A stretch of DNA of 64,000 bases from Bacteroidota bacterium (GCA_023416995.1 JAEZGI010000084.1:15848-79847), one strand, 5' to 3'. Shown: positions 8,829 to 17,106, numbered from the stretch's first letter. Translations and numbers: made by a program. Notes: a model not told the origin generated them from the sequence alone.

Positions 8829-9207
8829 CTTGATAGTCTGTATTTTCGTCAAGCCCAATTTTGTTTTGAAGTAGTTCCATACCTTTTTCAACATTAAGAG
8901 CGGTATAAACTCCTTTTAGTTCAAGGCCAAGTTCAATGAGCGTAATAGCCACTGCAGGCTGCATACCTACCACAACGGTTTCTGCATCCATGATTTTTGA
9001 CATGCTTCCGATATTTCCCAGGATACGTCCCATAAACGAATCAACGATAGATAATCCTGAGATATCAATCAGCACTCCTCTTGCTCCCGTTTTATTGACC
9101 ATGTGTACGAGATCAGATTCAAGGTTGGTGGCCAGCCGATCATACAAATCAGTCTGGATGGTCACCAACAAAAATTTTCCCATTCTGAGAATCGGTATCC
9201 TGTCCAT
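8809..9207 (-). CDS. rsbS: RsbS-like STAS scaffold protein of the stressosome
   Basis: The 132 residues are one STAS domain. It keeps IPILRMGKFLLVTIQ at the start, VLIDISGLSIVDSF in the centre and GMQPAVAITLIELG, all characteristic of RsbS. S57 in IVDSF aligns with the serine that RsbT phosphorylates in Bacillus RsbS (Ser59). RsbS forms the core of the megadalton stressosome together with RsbR paralogues and sequesters RsbT. The start codon is one base after the rsbR stop, so the genes are translationally coupled. The last about 15 residues are acidic and beyond the STAS fold. Confidence 0.95.
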   Translation of the reverse strand: MDRIPILRMGKFLLVTIQTDLYDRLATNLESDLVHMVNKTGARGVLIDISGLSIVDSFMGRILGNIGSMSKIMDAETVVVGMQPAVAITLIELGLELKGVYTALNVEKGMELLQNKIGLDENTDYQDEDSAE

Positions 9208-9208
9208 T

Positions 9209-10069
9209 CTAAATCTTTACTTTTTGAAACTTTCTTACTTCGAGGTTCATGATGGAAAAAGCATATTTGAGCGCGCTGGCTAATGTAGCTTTCGTTACAA
9301 TGTTGTTCAGATCTATACCGAGGTGAACTACTGTCTGCGCTATCTCGGGGCGAATTCCACTGATGATACATTCAGCACCCATTAGCCTTGTAGCGGAAAC
9401 CGTTTTCAATAAGTGTTGAGCGACCAAAGAATCCACTGCCGGAACGCCTGAGATGTCCAGGATAGCTATAGTGCTTCCGGTTTCCACAATTTCCTGTAAC
9501 AGATTTTCCATCACGACCTGTGTACGCGCGCTATCAAGTGTTCCGATAATTGGTAATGCCAGGATACCATCCCAAATCCGGATTACCGGTGTTGAAATTT
9601 CTGTGATCTCGTCCGTTTGCCTCAGAATAACATCTTCACGACCCTTAATAAAGGTTTCAAAGGTTGTAACACCAAAGCTGTCCATTAGTTTATTTAAATC
9701 CACGCTAACCTGGTACAGCGTCTTTGTATCATCCCCGAACTCCTCTTGCAAAGCAATGTTCAAGGCATCTTTCAAACTAAAAATATAGATACCAGTTTCC
9801 CGCGGGCTAAAGCCCTGTCTTGCACGGGAAATCGAGATGCCCGAAAGGATCTCAACAACTTTTTCAAACTTATCCGATCCGGGTTGGGTGAGTGTTTCAT
9901 TGGTAACTGACTCAACAATTGCATCCATAAGTTCCTGCGATTGTTCACGCAGTTCTTCGTTGGTCATAAGATCTTCCCGTAGCTGTGAATCAGCCAGTTG
10001 AGCAGTCATCCAGTTTTCGATAATTGATTTCTTTCGCTTCTTGAGGATTCTCGATATATCCGTAGCCAT
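9209..10069 (-). CDS. rsbR: RsbR-type stressosome sensor (RsbRD-like N-domain plus STAS)
   Basis: The protein has 286 residues. The helical N-terminal domain (about 1-145) is of the RsbRD type, with SISRARQGFSPRETG, and serves as sensory turret in stressosomes. The STAS domain (about 160-280) begins with PVIRIWDGILALPIIGTLDS. S180 (LDSAR) and S214 (AVDSL) align with the two RsbR threonines phosphorylated by RsbT in Bacillus, so both phospho-sites are Ser here. It is the first gene of the six-gene minus-strand operon, and it is the only RsbR paralogue in this window. The stimulus is not evident because no haem, flavin or ligand motif can be read with confidence. Confidence 0.93.
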   Translation of the reverse strand: MATDISRILKKRKKSIIENWMTAQLADSQLREDLMTNEELREQSQELMDAIVESVTNETLTQPGSDKFEKVVEILSGISISRARQGFSPRETGIYIFSLKDALNIALQEEFGDDTKTLYQVSVDLNKLMDSFGVTTFETFIKGREDVILRQTDEITEISTPVIRIWDGILALPIIGTLDSARTQVVMENLLQEIVETGSTIAILDISGVPAVDSLVAQHLLKTVSATRLMGAECIISGIRPEIAQTVVHLGIDLNNIVTKATLASALKYAFSIMNLEVRKFQKVKI

Positions 10070-10202
10070 TATGTATGTTTTGGAAAGGTGATAAATCGCG
10101 CTAAATGTAAAGGATTTCTATCGATTAGCTGTGCAAGGCTGAGATTTTAGCAAGTTAAATTTGGTCTGTCCGAAGCCCGCGGGAAAATCAACCGGTTCAA
10201 AA

Positions 10203-10238
10203 CAAAAAACCCGCTGTCACAAAAAATGCAACCGCGGG
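10203..10238 (-). terminator. Intrinsic terminator of tmRNA
   Basis: On the minus strand CCCGC pairs with GCGGG and the inner stem continues for about six more pairs across one mismatch. A six-T run follows directly. It lies just beyond the tmRNA 3' end. Confidence 0.8.
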
Positions 10239-10241
10239 CGT

Positions 10242-10615
10242 AGGTGGAGGTGAGGGGAATCGAACCCCTGTCCAAACATATCCTTCAAAAGCTTTCTACA
10301 TGCTTATTTCATTATTAATTGTCGGGCAAATACAGGAAACGAACAAACCAATATTTGCCTTAGCTGGATGGTCTTAAGTGATCGGCACAGCCTATGATCA
10401 CAGCATTCTGCACTTGTTTTTAAGTCGGCGGCGGAGCAGGCGGCAGACAAACCCGCTCAGGCGGCCCTAATGACTATCTAATCACTGATTAGGCAGCCAT
10501 GGCATACTGAGTATTGCCATTTGAAGTTTTGAATATTCAGATTAACGTGCTAATTATCCAACGCACGACATGCTTACACCTTCAAAGATCTACGCTGTCA
10601 AAACCAGGCACCCCC
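10242..10615 (-). ncRNA. ssrA: tmRNA (transfer-messenger RNA)
   Basis: The minus strand begins GGGGGTGCCTGGTTTTGACA, a typical bacterial tmRNA 5' end. Its first seven bases pair with CACCTCC at the 3' end (10246-10252), preceded by a T-arm with TTCGATTCC. The discriminator A is at 10245, and the encoded tail reads CCT rather than CCA, so CCA must be added. The coding part ends with codons for NGNTQYAMAA at 10521-10492 and a TAA at 10491-10489, a hydrophobic degradation tag of the usual type. The resume codon cannot be fixed by eye; in-frame codons run back at most to about 10536. The RNA rescues stalled ribosomes with SmpB. An independent terminator follows. Confidence 0.96.
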
Positions 10616-10665
10616 GGGAAAATCAGGTCTTAAAAATGTCACCATTCTTTCAACCGGACAGCCGG

Positions 10666-10673
10666 CAAAAATA
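10666..10673 (-). promoter_or_regulatory. Candidate tmRNA -7 promoter element
   Basis: TATTTTTG on the minus strand matches the Bacteroidota consensus TAnnTTTG and lies about 50 bp before the mature tmRNA 5' end. No good -33 TTTG is seen at the usual spacing. Confidence 0.4.
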
Positions 10674-10731
10674 CAGTTTTCAAACAAATCATGCCGCAAT
10701 AAATTGAAGCCAAACTGCTTTTTAACAGCTT

Positions 10732-11277
10732 CTATTGCAACTGCCGTTCCGCGAGCATCGCCACCTCTTCGGGATACAGATCCGCCATAGCATAATGCTT
10801 CACATCGTTGATTGCCACCTCGTCTAACACATCCACTACATTTCTGTAACTCGCTTTGCCCGTAGGTTTGATGATTAGCATCAGTTCTTTTCCCGACCCC
10901 GATGACTGCAGCTCCAAACGCAATTGCTTATCCCTGATCAATTGCCCAACTCCTTGCGCAGCATGGTAATCCGTTGTTCCAAAATTCCCATTAGTCAGCG
11001 CTTCACTCAATATTCCATGATAATAAAAGGCCCGGTCGTTACCCACCGGGATGATGGTCAAAGTTCGCGATTGCTGCACCGGCATCGCATCACCTCCATT
11101 TGCGGGCATAATCAATTTCATAGCCGAAGGCTCCGAAAGAGTAGCCGTGAAAACAAAAAATGTGATAAGAATAAATCCAAGATCCACCATTGGCGTCAGA
11201 TCGACGCGGGTAGACAATTTTTTTCCGTTCCCGAACCCGGGCTTAGCAGCCGGGGCAGGTTGATTGATCTCTGCCAT
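10732..11277 (-). CDS. exbD: ExbD/TolR-type biopolymer transporter
   Basis: The protein has 181 residues with one N-terminal membrane helix, about residues 30-48 (MVDLGFILITFFVFTATL). It contains the conserved protonatable Asp D32, which drives proton coupling in ExbD. The rest is a periplasmic domain with the ExbD fold. ExbD works with ExbB and TonB to energise TonB-dependent outer-membrane receptors, which fits the two SusC receptors in the window. There is no exbB or tonB next to it, so it stands alone between tmRNA and the rseP cluster, and its partners must be elsewhere. Confidence 0.92.
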   Translation of the reverse strand: MAEINQPAPAAKPGFGNGKKLSTRVDLTPMVDLGFILITFFVFTATLSEPSAMKLIMPANGGDAMPVQQSRTLTIIPVGNDRAFYYHGILSEALTNGNFGTTDYHAAQGVGQLIRDKQLRLELQSSGSGKELMLIIKPTGKASYRNVVDVLDEVAINDVKHYAMADLYPEEVAMLAERQLQ

Positions 11278-11559
11278 AAATGTTGTTTACAATAAGACGC
11301 GGCACAACAACATTTCCATATGGCAACACGGTAAGTTGATGAATCCCGGCAACAGCTGTGGCAAAATTTTCCATGCGCCGCGCAACTTATGGGTCCAAAC
11401 CTGCAATTGCCACAGCCAATTCCACAACTTATCCATTAATGCTGGACTGGCACAAATCTTTGATGTTACTTTACATCACGAACATTGATAACAACACCTA
11501 AAGATATTTTGGACGGTTTTTAAGTTTTAAGTTTTCTCATAAGCAGTTAGTTTTGGTTT

Positions 11560-11591
11560 AATCCCCTTTATTCTTATCGGGGATTTTTTTT
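11560..11591 (+). terminator. Intrinsic terminator on the + strand without an upstream gene
   Basis: AATCCCC pairs with GGGGATT across a 12-base loop and runs into eight T residues on the + strand. No rightward protein-coding gene precedes it; exbD reads left and the next genes also read left. It may end a small RNA (see findings). Confidence 0.7.
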
Positions 11592-11601
11592 GTGCCTGCC
11601 C

Positions 11602-11633
11602 AAAAAAAAAGCCTGCGGTTATCAGCCGCAAGC
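11602..11633 (-). terminator. Intrinsic terminator of the GH3-dxr-rseP operon
   Basis: On the minus strand an eight-base stem with one mismatch (GCTTGCGG against CCGCAGGC) is followed by nine T residues. It lies 54 bp beyond the rseP stop codon, back to back with the + strand terminator. Confidence 0.85.
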
Positions 11634-11686
11634 TTTTGAATGTTTAAATAATTTTATCACGCCACTTCTACATCACTGCGCAAACC

Positions 11687-13066
11687 TTACCGGCTTCGGT
11701 TCCAGCCAAACCAGTCGTTGCCGTTTGCATATAACATCAAACCGAGCAAAAACACCATTCCTACCACTTGTGCGTACTCAAGGAATTTATCGTTCGGTTT
11801 CCGGCCCGTAACCATCTCGTATAAAGTAAACAATACGTGCCCGCCATCCAGTGCCGGTATCGGTAAAAGATTCATAAAGGCAAGTATGATAGAAAAGAAT
11901 GCAGTAATACTCCAGAATGCCTGCCAGTCGCCCCACTGTTTCGGAAAGATCGAACCCATAGATTTGAATCCACCAACTCCTTTATACGCGCCGGTTTCCG
12001 GGCTTAAGATCTTTCTGAACTGATCGATATAAAACACCAGGTTATCTACCGCCATCCTTACGCCTGCGGGGAAAGCTTCAAAGAATCCATATTTGCGACG
12101 TTCGATCTTAAGAATACCGAGGCTATCCAATTCGCTGGAATAACTGAAATGAAAAACGCCGAGCGTACCTTCTGGTGTTATTTGCGGATTTACTGTCAAC
12201 ACCTCTCCGTTGCGCTCAATCTCAATCGGCACCTGCTGGCCCGGTCTGCGTTTCAATTCACTCCTCACATTATCAAAAAATGGCGTTTTCACTGAATCAA
12301 CCGACAGGATGCGGTCATAAGGCTTCAATCCTACCTGTCGGGCCGGTGATGAATCGGCAACAATACCCACGATCATGGGTACGCGCGGTGTAAACAATGG
12401 CGAGCGGCTTCTTTTTTTCTCTACCAGCTTACCCAGCATATCGACAGGTAATTCTATCACCTGCGTTTTACCATCTCTTTCAACCGTAACCCTTTCTCCT
12501 ACCAGTAATTTTTTTGGTATATCATCAAAGTAAGCAATCGGTGTTTCGTTTACTGCCAGGATCTTATCGCCATCCTTCAGTCCCATCTGGTACATCAGGC
12601 TATCCGTTACCGTTATACCGTTCACAGCGTTTGCGTTGGGCAATTTTTCTTCGCCCCAGGTAAACAATACCATTGCATAAATCAGGAAAGCCAGTAGCAC
12701 ATTTACAGTAACGCCACCGATCATAATGATCAAACGCTGCCAGGCCGGCTTGCTTCTGAACTCCCATGGTTTAGGTGGCTGATTCATTTGTTCTTTATCC
12801 ATGCTCTCATCCACCATGCCTGCAATCTTCACATAACCACCGAGGGGCAACCAACCGATTCCGTATACGGTTTCACCAATCTTCTTTTTAAACAGGCTGA
12901 ACCAGGGATCAAAAAACAGGTAGAATTTTTCCACCCGGCACTTAAAAATTTTAGCCGGGAGATAGTGACCAAATTCGTGAAGAATAACGAGGATAGATAA
13001 GGATAGAATCAGGTAAAATGCCTGTATACCAACACTGGCCCAATCGATCGCCAACAAATACAACAT
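11687..13066 (-). CDS. rseP: RIP-type site-2 metalloprotease RseP
   Basis: The 459-residue membrane protein has the zinc-binding HEFGH motif at residues 30-34 in the first helix and the third zinc ligand region LDGGHVLF near the C-terminus. Two PDZ-like regions lie between them (around 140-200 and 220-300). Site-2 proteases cut transmembrane anti-sigma factors and signal peptides within the membrane. The gene is the last of a minus-strand run GH3-like, dxr, rseP, with 37 bp between dxr and rseP; dxr-rseP proximity is common in bacteria. In Bacteroidota the substrates probably include anti-sigma factors linked to SusC receptors, although none is encoded here. Confidence 0.94.
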   Translation of the reverse strand: MLYLLAIDWASVGIQAFYLILSLSILVILHEFGHYLPAKIFKCRVEKFYLFFDPWFSLFKKKIGETVYGIGWLPLGGYVKIAGMVDESMDKEQMNQPPKPWEFRSKPAWQRLIIMIGGVTVNVLLAFLIYAMVLFTWGEEKLPNANAVNGITVTDSLMYQMGLKDGDKILAVNETPIAYFDDIPKKLLVGERVTVERDGKTQVIELPVDMLGKLVEKKRSRSPLFTPRVPMIVGIVADSSPARQVGLKPYDRILSVDSVKTPFFDNVRSELKRRPGQQVPIEIERNGEVLTVNPQITPEGTLGVFHFSYSSELDSLGILKIERRKYGFFEAFPAGVRMAVDNLVFYIDQFRKILSPETGAYKGVGGFKSMGSIFPKQWGDWQAFWSITAFFSIILAFMNLLPIPALDGGHVLFTLYEMVTGRKPNDKFLEYAQVVGMVFLLGLMLYANGNDWFGWNRSR

Positions 13067-13103
13067 AAGGTATATGAGATTGAAATTTTAATATTGTGAT
13101 TTC

Positions 13104-14273
13104 CTATAATTTAATAAGGGATGCCGCGAAATTACGTGCCTCCCCATCGCTTTCAAAATATTCTTCCAGCGTCGGATTTTTGATGTACGACACATGTTCA
13201 ATTGTTTTTTCAATCACATCGGTCATGTCCAGGAACCCTACCCTGTTTCTTAAAAACGCGTAAACGGCAATTTCATTGGCTGCATTTAAAATGCACGGCA
13301 CATTTCCGCCTTTGTTCATGGCATCAACTGCCAGCGTGAGATTACGAAAGGTTTTTACGTCGGGTTCTTCGAAGGTGAGTTGCGCAGGCTTCCTGAAATC
13401 ATATCTTTTAAAGTTTCCGGGAATACGATGGGGGAACGCCAGGGCGTATTGTATCGGAAGTTTCATATCCGGTAAACCCATCTGTGCCTTAATACTTCCA
13501 TCTTCAAACTGAACCATGCTGTGAATGATACTTTGCGGATGGATCACGACCTGTACCTGGTCAGGTTGCAAGTTGAACAGCCACTTCGCCTCGATCATTT
13601 CCAACCCCTTGTTCATCAGTGTAGCAGAATCGATGGTGATCTTGGCTCCCATCGTCCAGTTAGGGTGCTGCAGGGCATGGTCACGTTTAACGTTAACCAG
13701 GAAGTTTGGTTTTCGCCCAAGGAAGGGTCCGCCGGAAGCTGTGAGAATTATCTTTTCAATGCGGTTACGCGTTTCTCCTACCAGGCATTGAAAAATGGCA
13801 GAATGCTCACTGTCGACCGGGATGATCGGCGCCCTGTATTCAACAGCCTTTTGCATGACGATATCACCCGCCACCACGAGAGTTTCCTTGTTGGCCAGCG
13901 CCACGCCTTTACCCGATTCGATTGCCCTGAGCGTGGGTTTCAATCCGGCAAAACCCACTATGGCCGCCAGCATCATATCATAAACATCCATTGCTGCCAC
14001 TTCTTCGAGAGCAGTTTCCCCGGCAAACACCTTTATATTATGCGATGAAAGTTCTTCTTTAACTTTTGGATATTTTTTCTCATCACCTATCACTACGATG
14101 TTTGGTTTGAAGTGAATGGCTTGTTTGATAAGAAGTTCTTCATTGTTTTGTGCAGTGAGCACTTCAACTGAAAATGTTTCCGGGTTTGCTGCAATCACAT
14201 CTAGCGCCTGCGTTCCGATTGAACCGGTTGATCCAAAAATTGCAATACGTTTTGCCGGATGACTATTAGACAT
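13104..14273 (-). CDS. dxr: 1-deoxy-D-xylulose 5-phosphate reductoisomerase
   Basis: The 389-residue protein has the normal Dxr length. It begins with the NADPH-binding motif IFGSTGSIGTQALDVI and keeps ALANKETLV, the metal- and substrate-site VDSEHSAIFQ, the flexible-loop region LTASGGPF, and HPNWTMGAKITIDSATLMNK. It converts DXP to MEP, the committed step of the non-mevalonate isoprenoid pathway, in the cytoplasm. It lies between a GH3-like gene (37 bp upstream) and rseP (37 bp downstream), all on the minus strand. Confidence 0.97.
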   Translation of the reverse strand: MSNSHPAKRIAIFGSTGSIGTQALDVIAANPETFSVEVLTAQNNEELLIKQAIHFKPNIVVIGDEKKYPKVKEELSSHNIKVFAGETALEEVAAMDVYDMMLAAIVGFAGLKPTLRAIESGKGVALANKETLVVAGDIVMQKAVEYRAPIIPVDSEHSAIFQCLVGETRNRIEKIILTASGGPFLGRKPNFLVNVKRDHALQHPNWTMGAKITIDSATLMNKGLEMIEAKWLFNLQPDQVQVVIHPQSIIHSMVQFEDGSIKAQMGLPDMKLPIQYALAFPHRIPGNFKRYDFRKPAQLTFEEPDVKTFRNLTLAVDAMNKGGNVPCILNAANEIAVYAFLRNRVGFLDMTDVIEKTIEHVSYIKNPTLEEYFESDGEARNFAASLIKL

Positions 14274-14309
14274 AAGCTGATAAAAATCTTTAAGATTGAA
14301 AAGGAAGTG

Positions 14310-15806
14310 TTACTGGTCGACAAATTTTTCCAGTTCACCAGCAATCTTGCGATCGTTGCTAAGACGGGGAACTTTGTTTTGCCCACCCAGTTTCCCGAGC
14401 GATTTCATGTAATCAATAAAGCCGTTTTTTCTGACCGGCCTTATTTTAAGGGGCATCAGAATGTTGCCGGTGATGAGGTCGTCGTAATAGATGTTTTTGG
14501 TGCGAAGGTTTTTATCTACCTCCTTTTCAAACCCTGCAAGATCAGCGGGGGTTTCACCAAATTCAACGAACCATTCATGATAGGATTTTCCTTCTGACTG
14601 ACTGATAACAGGTGCCACAGTAAATTCAGTAACATGGATGCCAGAATGTTGGGCCGCCTGCATCAGACTGTGTTCTACTTCTTCACCGATCACGTGTTCG
14701 CCAAAAGCGGAAATAAAATGTTTGATACGACCGGTAACAAGAATCCGGTAAGGATTTTTTGAAACAAAACGTATGGTATCTCCAATATTATAACCCCAAA
14801 GCCCTGCATTGTTATTAATAATGAGGGCGTAGTTCACACCAACCTCCACATCTTTCAAACTCAGACGGGTTGGGTTTTGCGAATGGATCTCTGCGGCGGG
14901 AATAAATTCGAAAAAGATGCCGCTGTCGGTATTCAGCAATAATCCTTCGGCAGACTGGCTATCCTGGAAAGCGAAAAAACCCTCGGATGCAGGAAACGTT
15001 TCGATGGTGGCCACCGGAGCACCAATACTGTCCATCAGCCTGGCGCGATACGGTTCGAAGTTAACACCGCCATGTACAAGCAGCGAAAGATTCGGAAAGA
15101 TCTCCTTCACTGTTTTGCCGGTTTTTGCTTTCAGCCGGTCAAAATACATCTGCACCCAGGGTGGAATACCACTGATCAGTGTGAGATTTTCGCGATATGT
15201 TTCTTCAACGATTTTGTCAAGTTTCGTTTCCCAGTCATCAATACAATTTGTTTCATAAGTCGGCAACTGGTTTTTCCTGAGGTAACTTGGTATATGATGA
15301 TTCACGATACCGCTCAGTCTGCCTGTCGGAATTCCCCCAATCCGCTCGAGTTCGGGGGATCCGCTCAGAAAAATCATTTTGCCATCAGTAAAACGGGAAT
15401 TGCCTGATTCTGCAATATAGGATAACAGCGCATTTCTAGCCGTATTGATATGATTATCAATCGACTGCTTTGAGATGGGAATATATTTAACCCCACTGGT
15501 TGTGCCCGATGTTTTTGCAAGATAAATGGGCTTCCCCTTCCACAATACATTGTGCTTGCCGTCCTTTATTTTATCGATATAAGGTCTCAACTGTTCATAA
15601 TCCCGCACGGGCACAGCTTTTCGAAACTCTTCGTACGATCCGACATTTGCCAGGTTGTGCTCTTTGCCAAATTCTGTGTCCTTGCCCGACCTAAGCAGGT
15701 CCTTCAGGATATTTTCCTGGTCATGCACCGCAGTGACCATTCCCTTTCTTACACCTTTATATATATAGTTGGCAAATGGTTTTGCCAAGAGTGACTTAAT
15801 CTTCAT
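14310..15806 (-). CDS. GH3 auxin-responsive promoter family protein (acyl-adenylating enzyme fold)
   Basis: The protein has 498 residues. The ATP/AMP-binding motif of the GH3 superfamily is visible as LAKTSGTTSGVKYIPIS, followed by YGxTE-like elements (ETFPASEGFFAFQ) and ALIINNNAGLWGYNIGDTIRF. Plant GH3 enzymes join amino acids to acyl acids through adenylates. Bacterial members are frequent in Bacteroidota but their substrate is unknown. It is cytoplasmic and first in the run with dxr and rseP, preceded by a good -7 promoter match. The name refers to the plant auxin family, not to glycoside hydrolase family 3. Confidence 0.9.
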   Translation of the reverse strand: MKIKSLLAKPFANYIYKGVRKGMVTAVHDQENILKDLLRSGKDTEFGKEHNLANVGSYEEFRKAVPVRDYEQLRPYIDKIKDGKHNVLWKGKPIYLAKTSGTTSGVKYIPISKQSIDNHINTARNALLSYIAESGNSRFTDGKMIFLSGSPELERIGGIPTGRLSGIVNHHIPSYLRKNQLPTYETNCIDDWETKLDKIVEETYRENLTLISGIPPWVQMYFDRLKAKTGKTVKEIFPNLSLLVHGGVNFEPYRARLMDSIGAPVATIETFPASEGFFAFQDSQSAEGLLLNTDSGIFFEFIPAAEIHSQNPTRLSLKDVEVGVNYALIINNNAGLWGYNIGDTIRFVSKNPYRILVTGRIKHFISAFGEHVIGEEVEHSLMQAAQHSGIHVTEFTVAPVISQSEGKSYHEWFVEFGETPADLAGFEKEVDKNLRTKNIYYDDLITGNILMPLKIRPVRKNGFIDYMKSLGKLGGQNKVPRLSNDRKIAGELEKFVDQ

Positions 15807-15831
15807 AAATCCTTGAAAAACGTTAGGGAAA

Positions 15832-15839
15832 CAAACCTA
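15832..15839 (-). promoter_or_regulatory. Candidate promoter of the GH3-dxr-rseP operon
   Basis: TAGGTTTG on the minus strand is a full match to TAnnTTTG, 26 bp before the GH3-like start codon. A CTTG about 24 bp further upstream is a weak -33 candidate. Confidence 0.5.
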
Positions 15840-16017
15840 GTGAAAAAAAAGGGATTAGCCGTTCAAGGTGGGTCCATGATCATTGCAGGAGATAGAAATC
15901 CCTCGCTTTTTCATGCGACTTTAACTTCAGCGACGATTCCTGCAGCCAACTTCTGGATATTTGACTAATTTGCGAACCCGGTAAGGATCAGGGCTGAAAA
16001 AAAATCAGGAGCAATTC

Positions 16018-16048
16018 TTTCTGATTACGCTTCAATCCCTTACCTTTG
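16018..16048 (+). promoter_or_regulatory. Candidate promoter of rplU-rpmA
   Basis: TTTC (16018-16021), a 19-base spacer and TACCTTTG (16041-16048) fit the Bacteroidota TTTG / TAnnTTTG promoter closely. It lies 22 bp before the rplU start. Confidence 0.65.
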
Positions 16049-16070
16049 CACTCCTAATTTTTGGAAAGTT

Positions 16071-16373
16071 ATGTACGCAATTGTTAAAATAGCAGGTCAG
16101 CAATTCAAGGTTCAGAAGGACCAGACTTTATATGTTCCGCATGTAGGTGGTAACGCGGGTGACCAGGTAGAGTTTTCAGAGGTATTGCTCTCAGACACCG
16201 ACGGTAAGGTTACTGTTGGAGGTGATGTTAAGGCAACCGTAAAGGCCGAAATTGTTGACCATGTGAAGGGTGACAAGGTTATTGCCTTCAAGATGAAAAG
16301 AAGAAAAGGTTTCCGTAAAAAACACGGACATCGTACACAATATACAAAGATCAGGATCAGCGAAATTGCCTAA
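16071..16373 (+). CDS. rplU: 50S ribosomal protein L21
   Basis: The 100-residue protein begins MYAIVKIAGQQFKVQ and contains KMKRRKGFRKKHGHRTQYT near the end, both diagnostic for L21. It binds 23S rRNA in the large subunit. It is followed 47 bp later by rpmA, the usual partner. Confidence 0.98.
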   Translation: MYAIVKIAGQQFKVQKDQTLYVPHVGGNAGDQVEFSEVLLSDTDGKVTVGGDVKATVKAEIVDHVKGDKVIAFKMKRRKGFRKKHGHRTQYTKIRISEIA

Positions 16374-16420
16374 GGCATTTGCTAATCATTCTTCAAAACA
16401 ATTCATAAAAGCGTTTTTGT

Positions 16421-16678
16421 ATGGCACATAAAAAAGGTGAAGGTAGCGTAAAGAACGGCCGTGATTCACAAAGCAAAAGACTCGGTGTTAAGATATATGG
16501 TGGTCAGCCAGCAGTTAATGGCAATATCATCGTTCGTCAACGTGGTACAGTTTACCATCCTGGTAAAAATGTAGGCGTTGGTAAAGACTACACGCTGTAT
16601 GCATTGGCTGATGGTGTGGTTGAATTCAAGAAGTCAAAGAACGATAAGACTATCGTCAATCTCGTTCCTGTAGCTTAA
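16421..16678 (+). CDS. rpmA: 50S ribosomal protein L27
   Basis: The 85-residue protein begins MAHKKGEGSVKNGRDSQSK, with GGQPAVNGNIIVRQRGT in the centre, both diagnostic for L27. It starts directly at the AHKKG-type N-terminus, without the cleaved extension of Firmicutes L27. This N-terminal tail reaches the peptidyl-transferase centre. It is co-transcribed with rplU. Confidence 0.98.
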   Translation: MAHKKGEGSVKNGRDSQSKRLGVKIYGGQPAVNGNIIVRQRGTVYHPGKNVGVGKDYTLYALADGVVEFKKSKNDKTIVNLVPVA

Positions 16679-16740
16679 TTACCAGCAGCAGTTTTGATAC
16701 TGGTGGCTATACGGAAAATTTAACAAAATTTAAGAAAACT

Positions 16741-16771
16741 TTTGGCGGTTTGGAATTTGTTTCTATTTTTA
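16741..16771 (+). promoter_or_regulatory. Candidate promoter of the histone-H1-like gene
   Basis: TTTG (16741-16744), 19 bases and TATTTTTA (16764-16771), seven of eight matches to the -7 consensus in its defined positions apart from the final G. It lies about 44 bp before the small gene, which suggests its own transcript. Confidence 0.45.
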
Positions 16772-16814
16772 CCGTCGATAATGTTTTTTTACTAACCGTT
16801 AATTTCTAAAAAAC

Positions 16815-16910
16815 ATGGCTACTAAGAAAAAAGCTGCGCCTAAAAAAAAGGTGGCAAAAAAAGCTGCCCCTAAGAAAAAGGCTGCAAAAAAAGCTGCAAA
16901 GAAGAAATAA
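16815..16910 (+). CDS. Very small Lys/Ala/Pro-rich histone-H1-like protein
   Basis: The ATG at 16815 opens a 31-codon frame that ends in TAA. It encodes only Met, Thr, Val, Lys, Ala and Pro, with repeated AAPKKK and AAKK blocks; more than half of the residues are Lys. This matches the C-terminal tail type of eukaryotic histone H1 and bacterial Hc1/AlgP-like proteins that bind DNA by charge. A promoter-like box lies just upstream and a strong terminator (16937-16968) just downstream, which supports a real monocistronic gene. A DNA- or RNA-binding role is an inference from composition. Confidence 0.75.
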   Translation: MATKKKAAPKKKVAKKAAPKKKAAKKAAKKK

Positions 16911-16936
16911 CTTTCTCCCAAAGCAGAACATATTCA

Positions 16937-16968
16937 AGTCCCGGATTAATTTCCGGGACTTTTCGTTT
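16937..16968 (+). terminator. Intrinsic terminator after the histone-H1-like gene
   Basis: AGTCCCGG and CCGGGACT form a perfect eight-base stem with an eight-base loop, followed by a T-rich tail. It lies 27 bp past the stop codon. Confidence 0.9.
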
Positions 16969-17106
16969 TATGGTACCCTACCCTGGAAGTCCCACCCCTA
17001 CCGCCTTTCCGCGTACTTATATTTTCAGCAGATTTTACTGATCGCTTTACTATTTTTGACCGTTGCCGCATACACTAACTGAAATTATAACCGGCAACTT
17101 CAACCA

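Noticed and set aside
11448..11464. Sigma-54 promoter (TGGCAC then TTTGA)
   Set aside because: The -24 half is good but the -12 GC is missing at the required spacing.
13521..14048. 175-residue ORF opposite dxr
   Set aside because: Antisense to an unmistakable dxr gene; no homology-like features.
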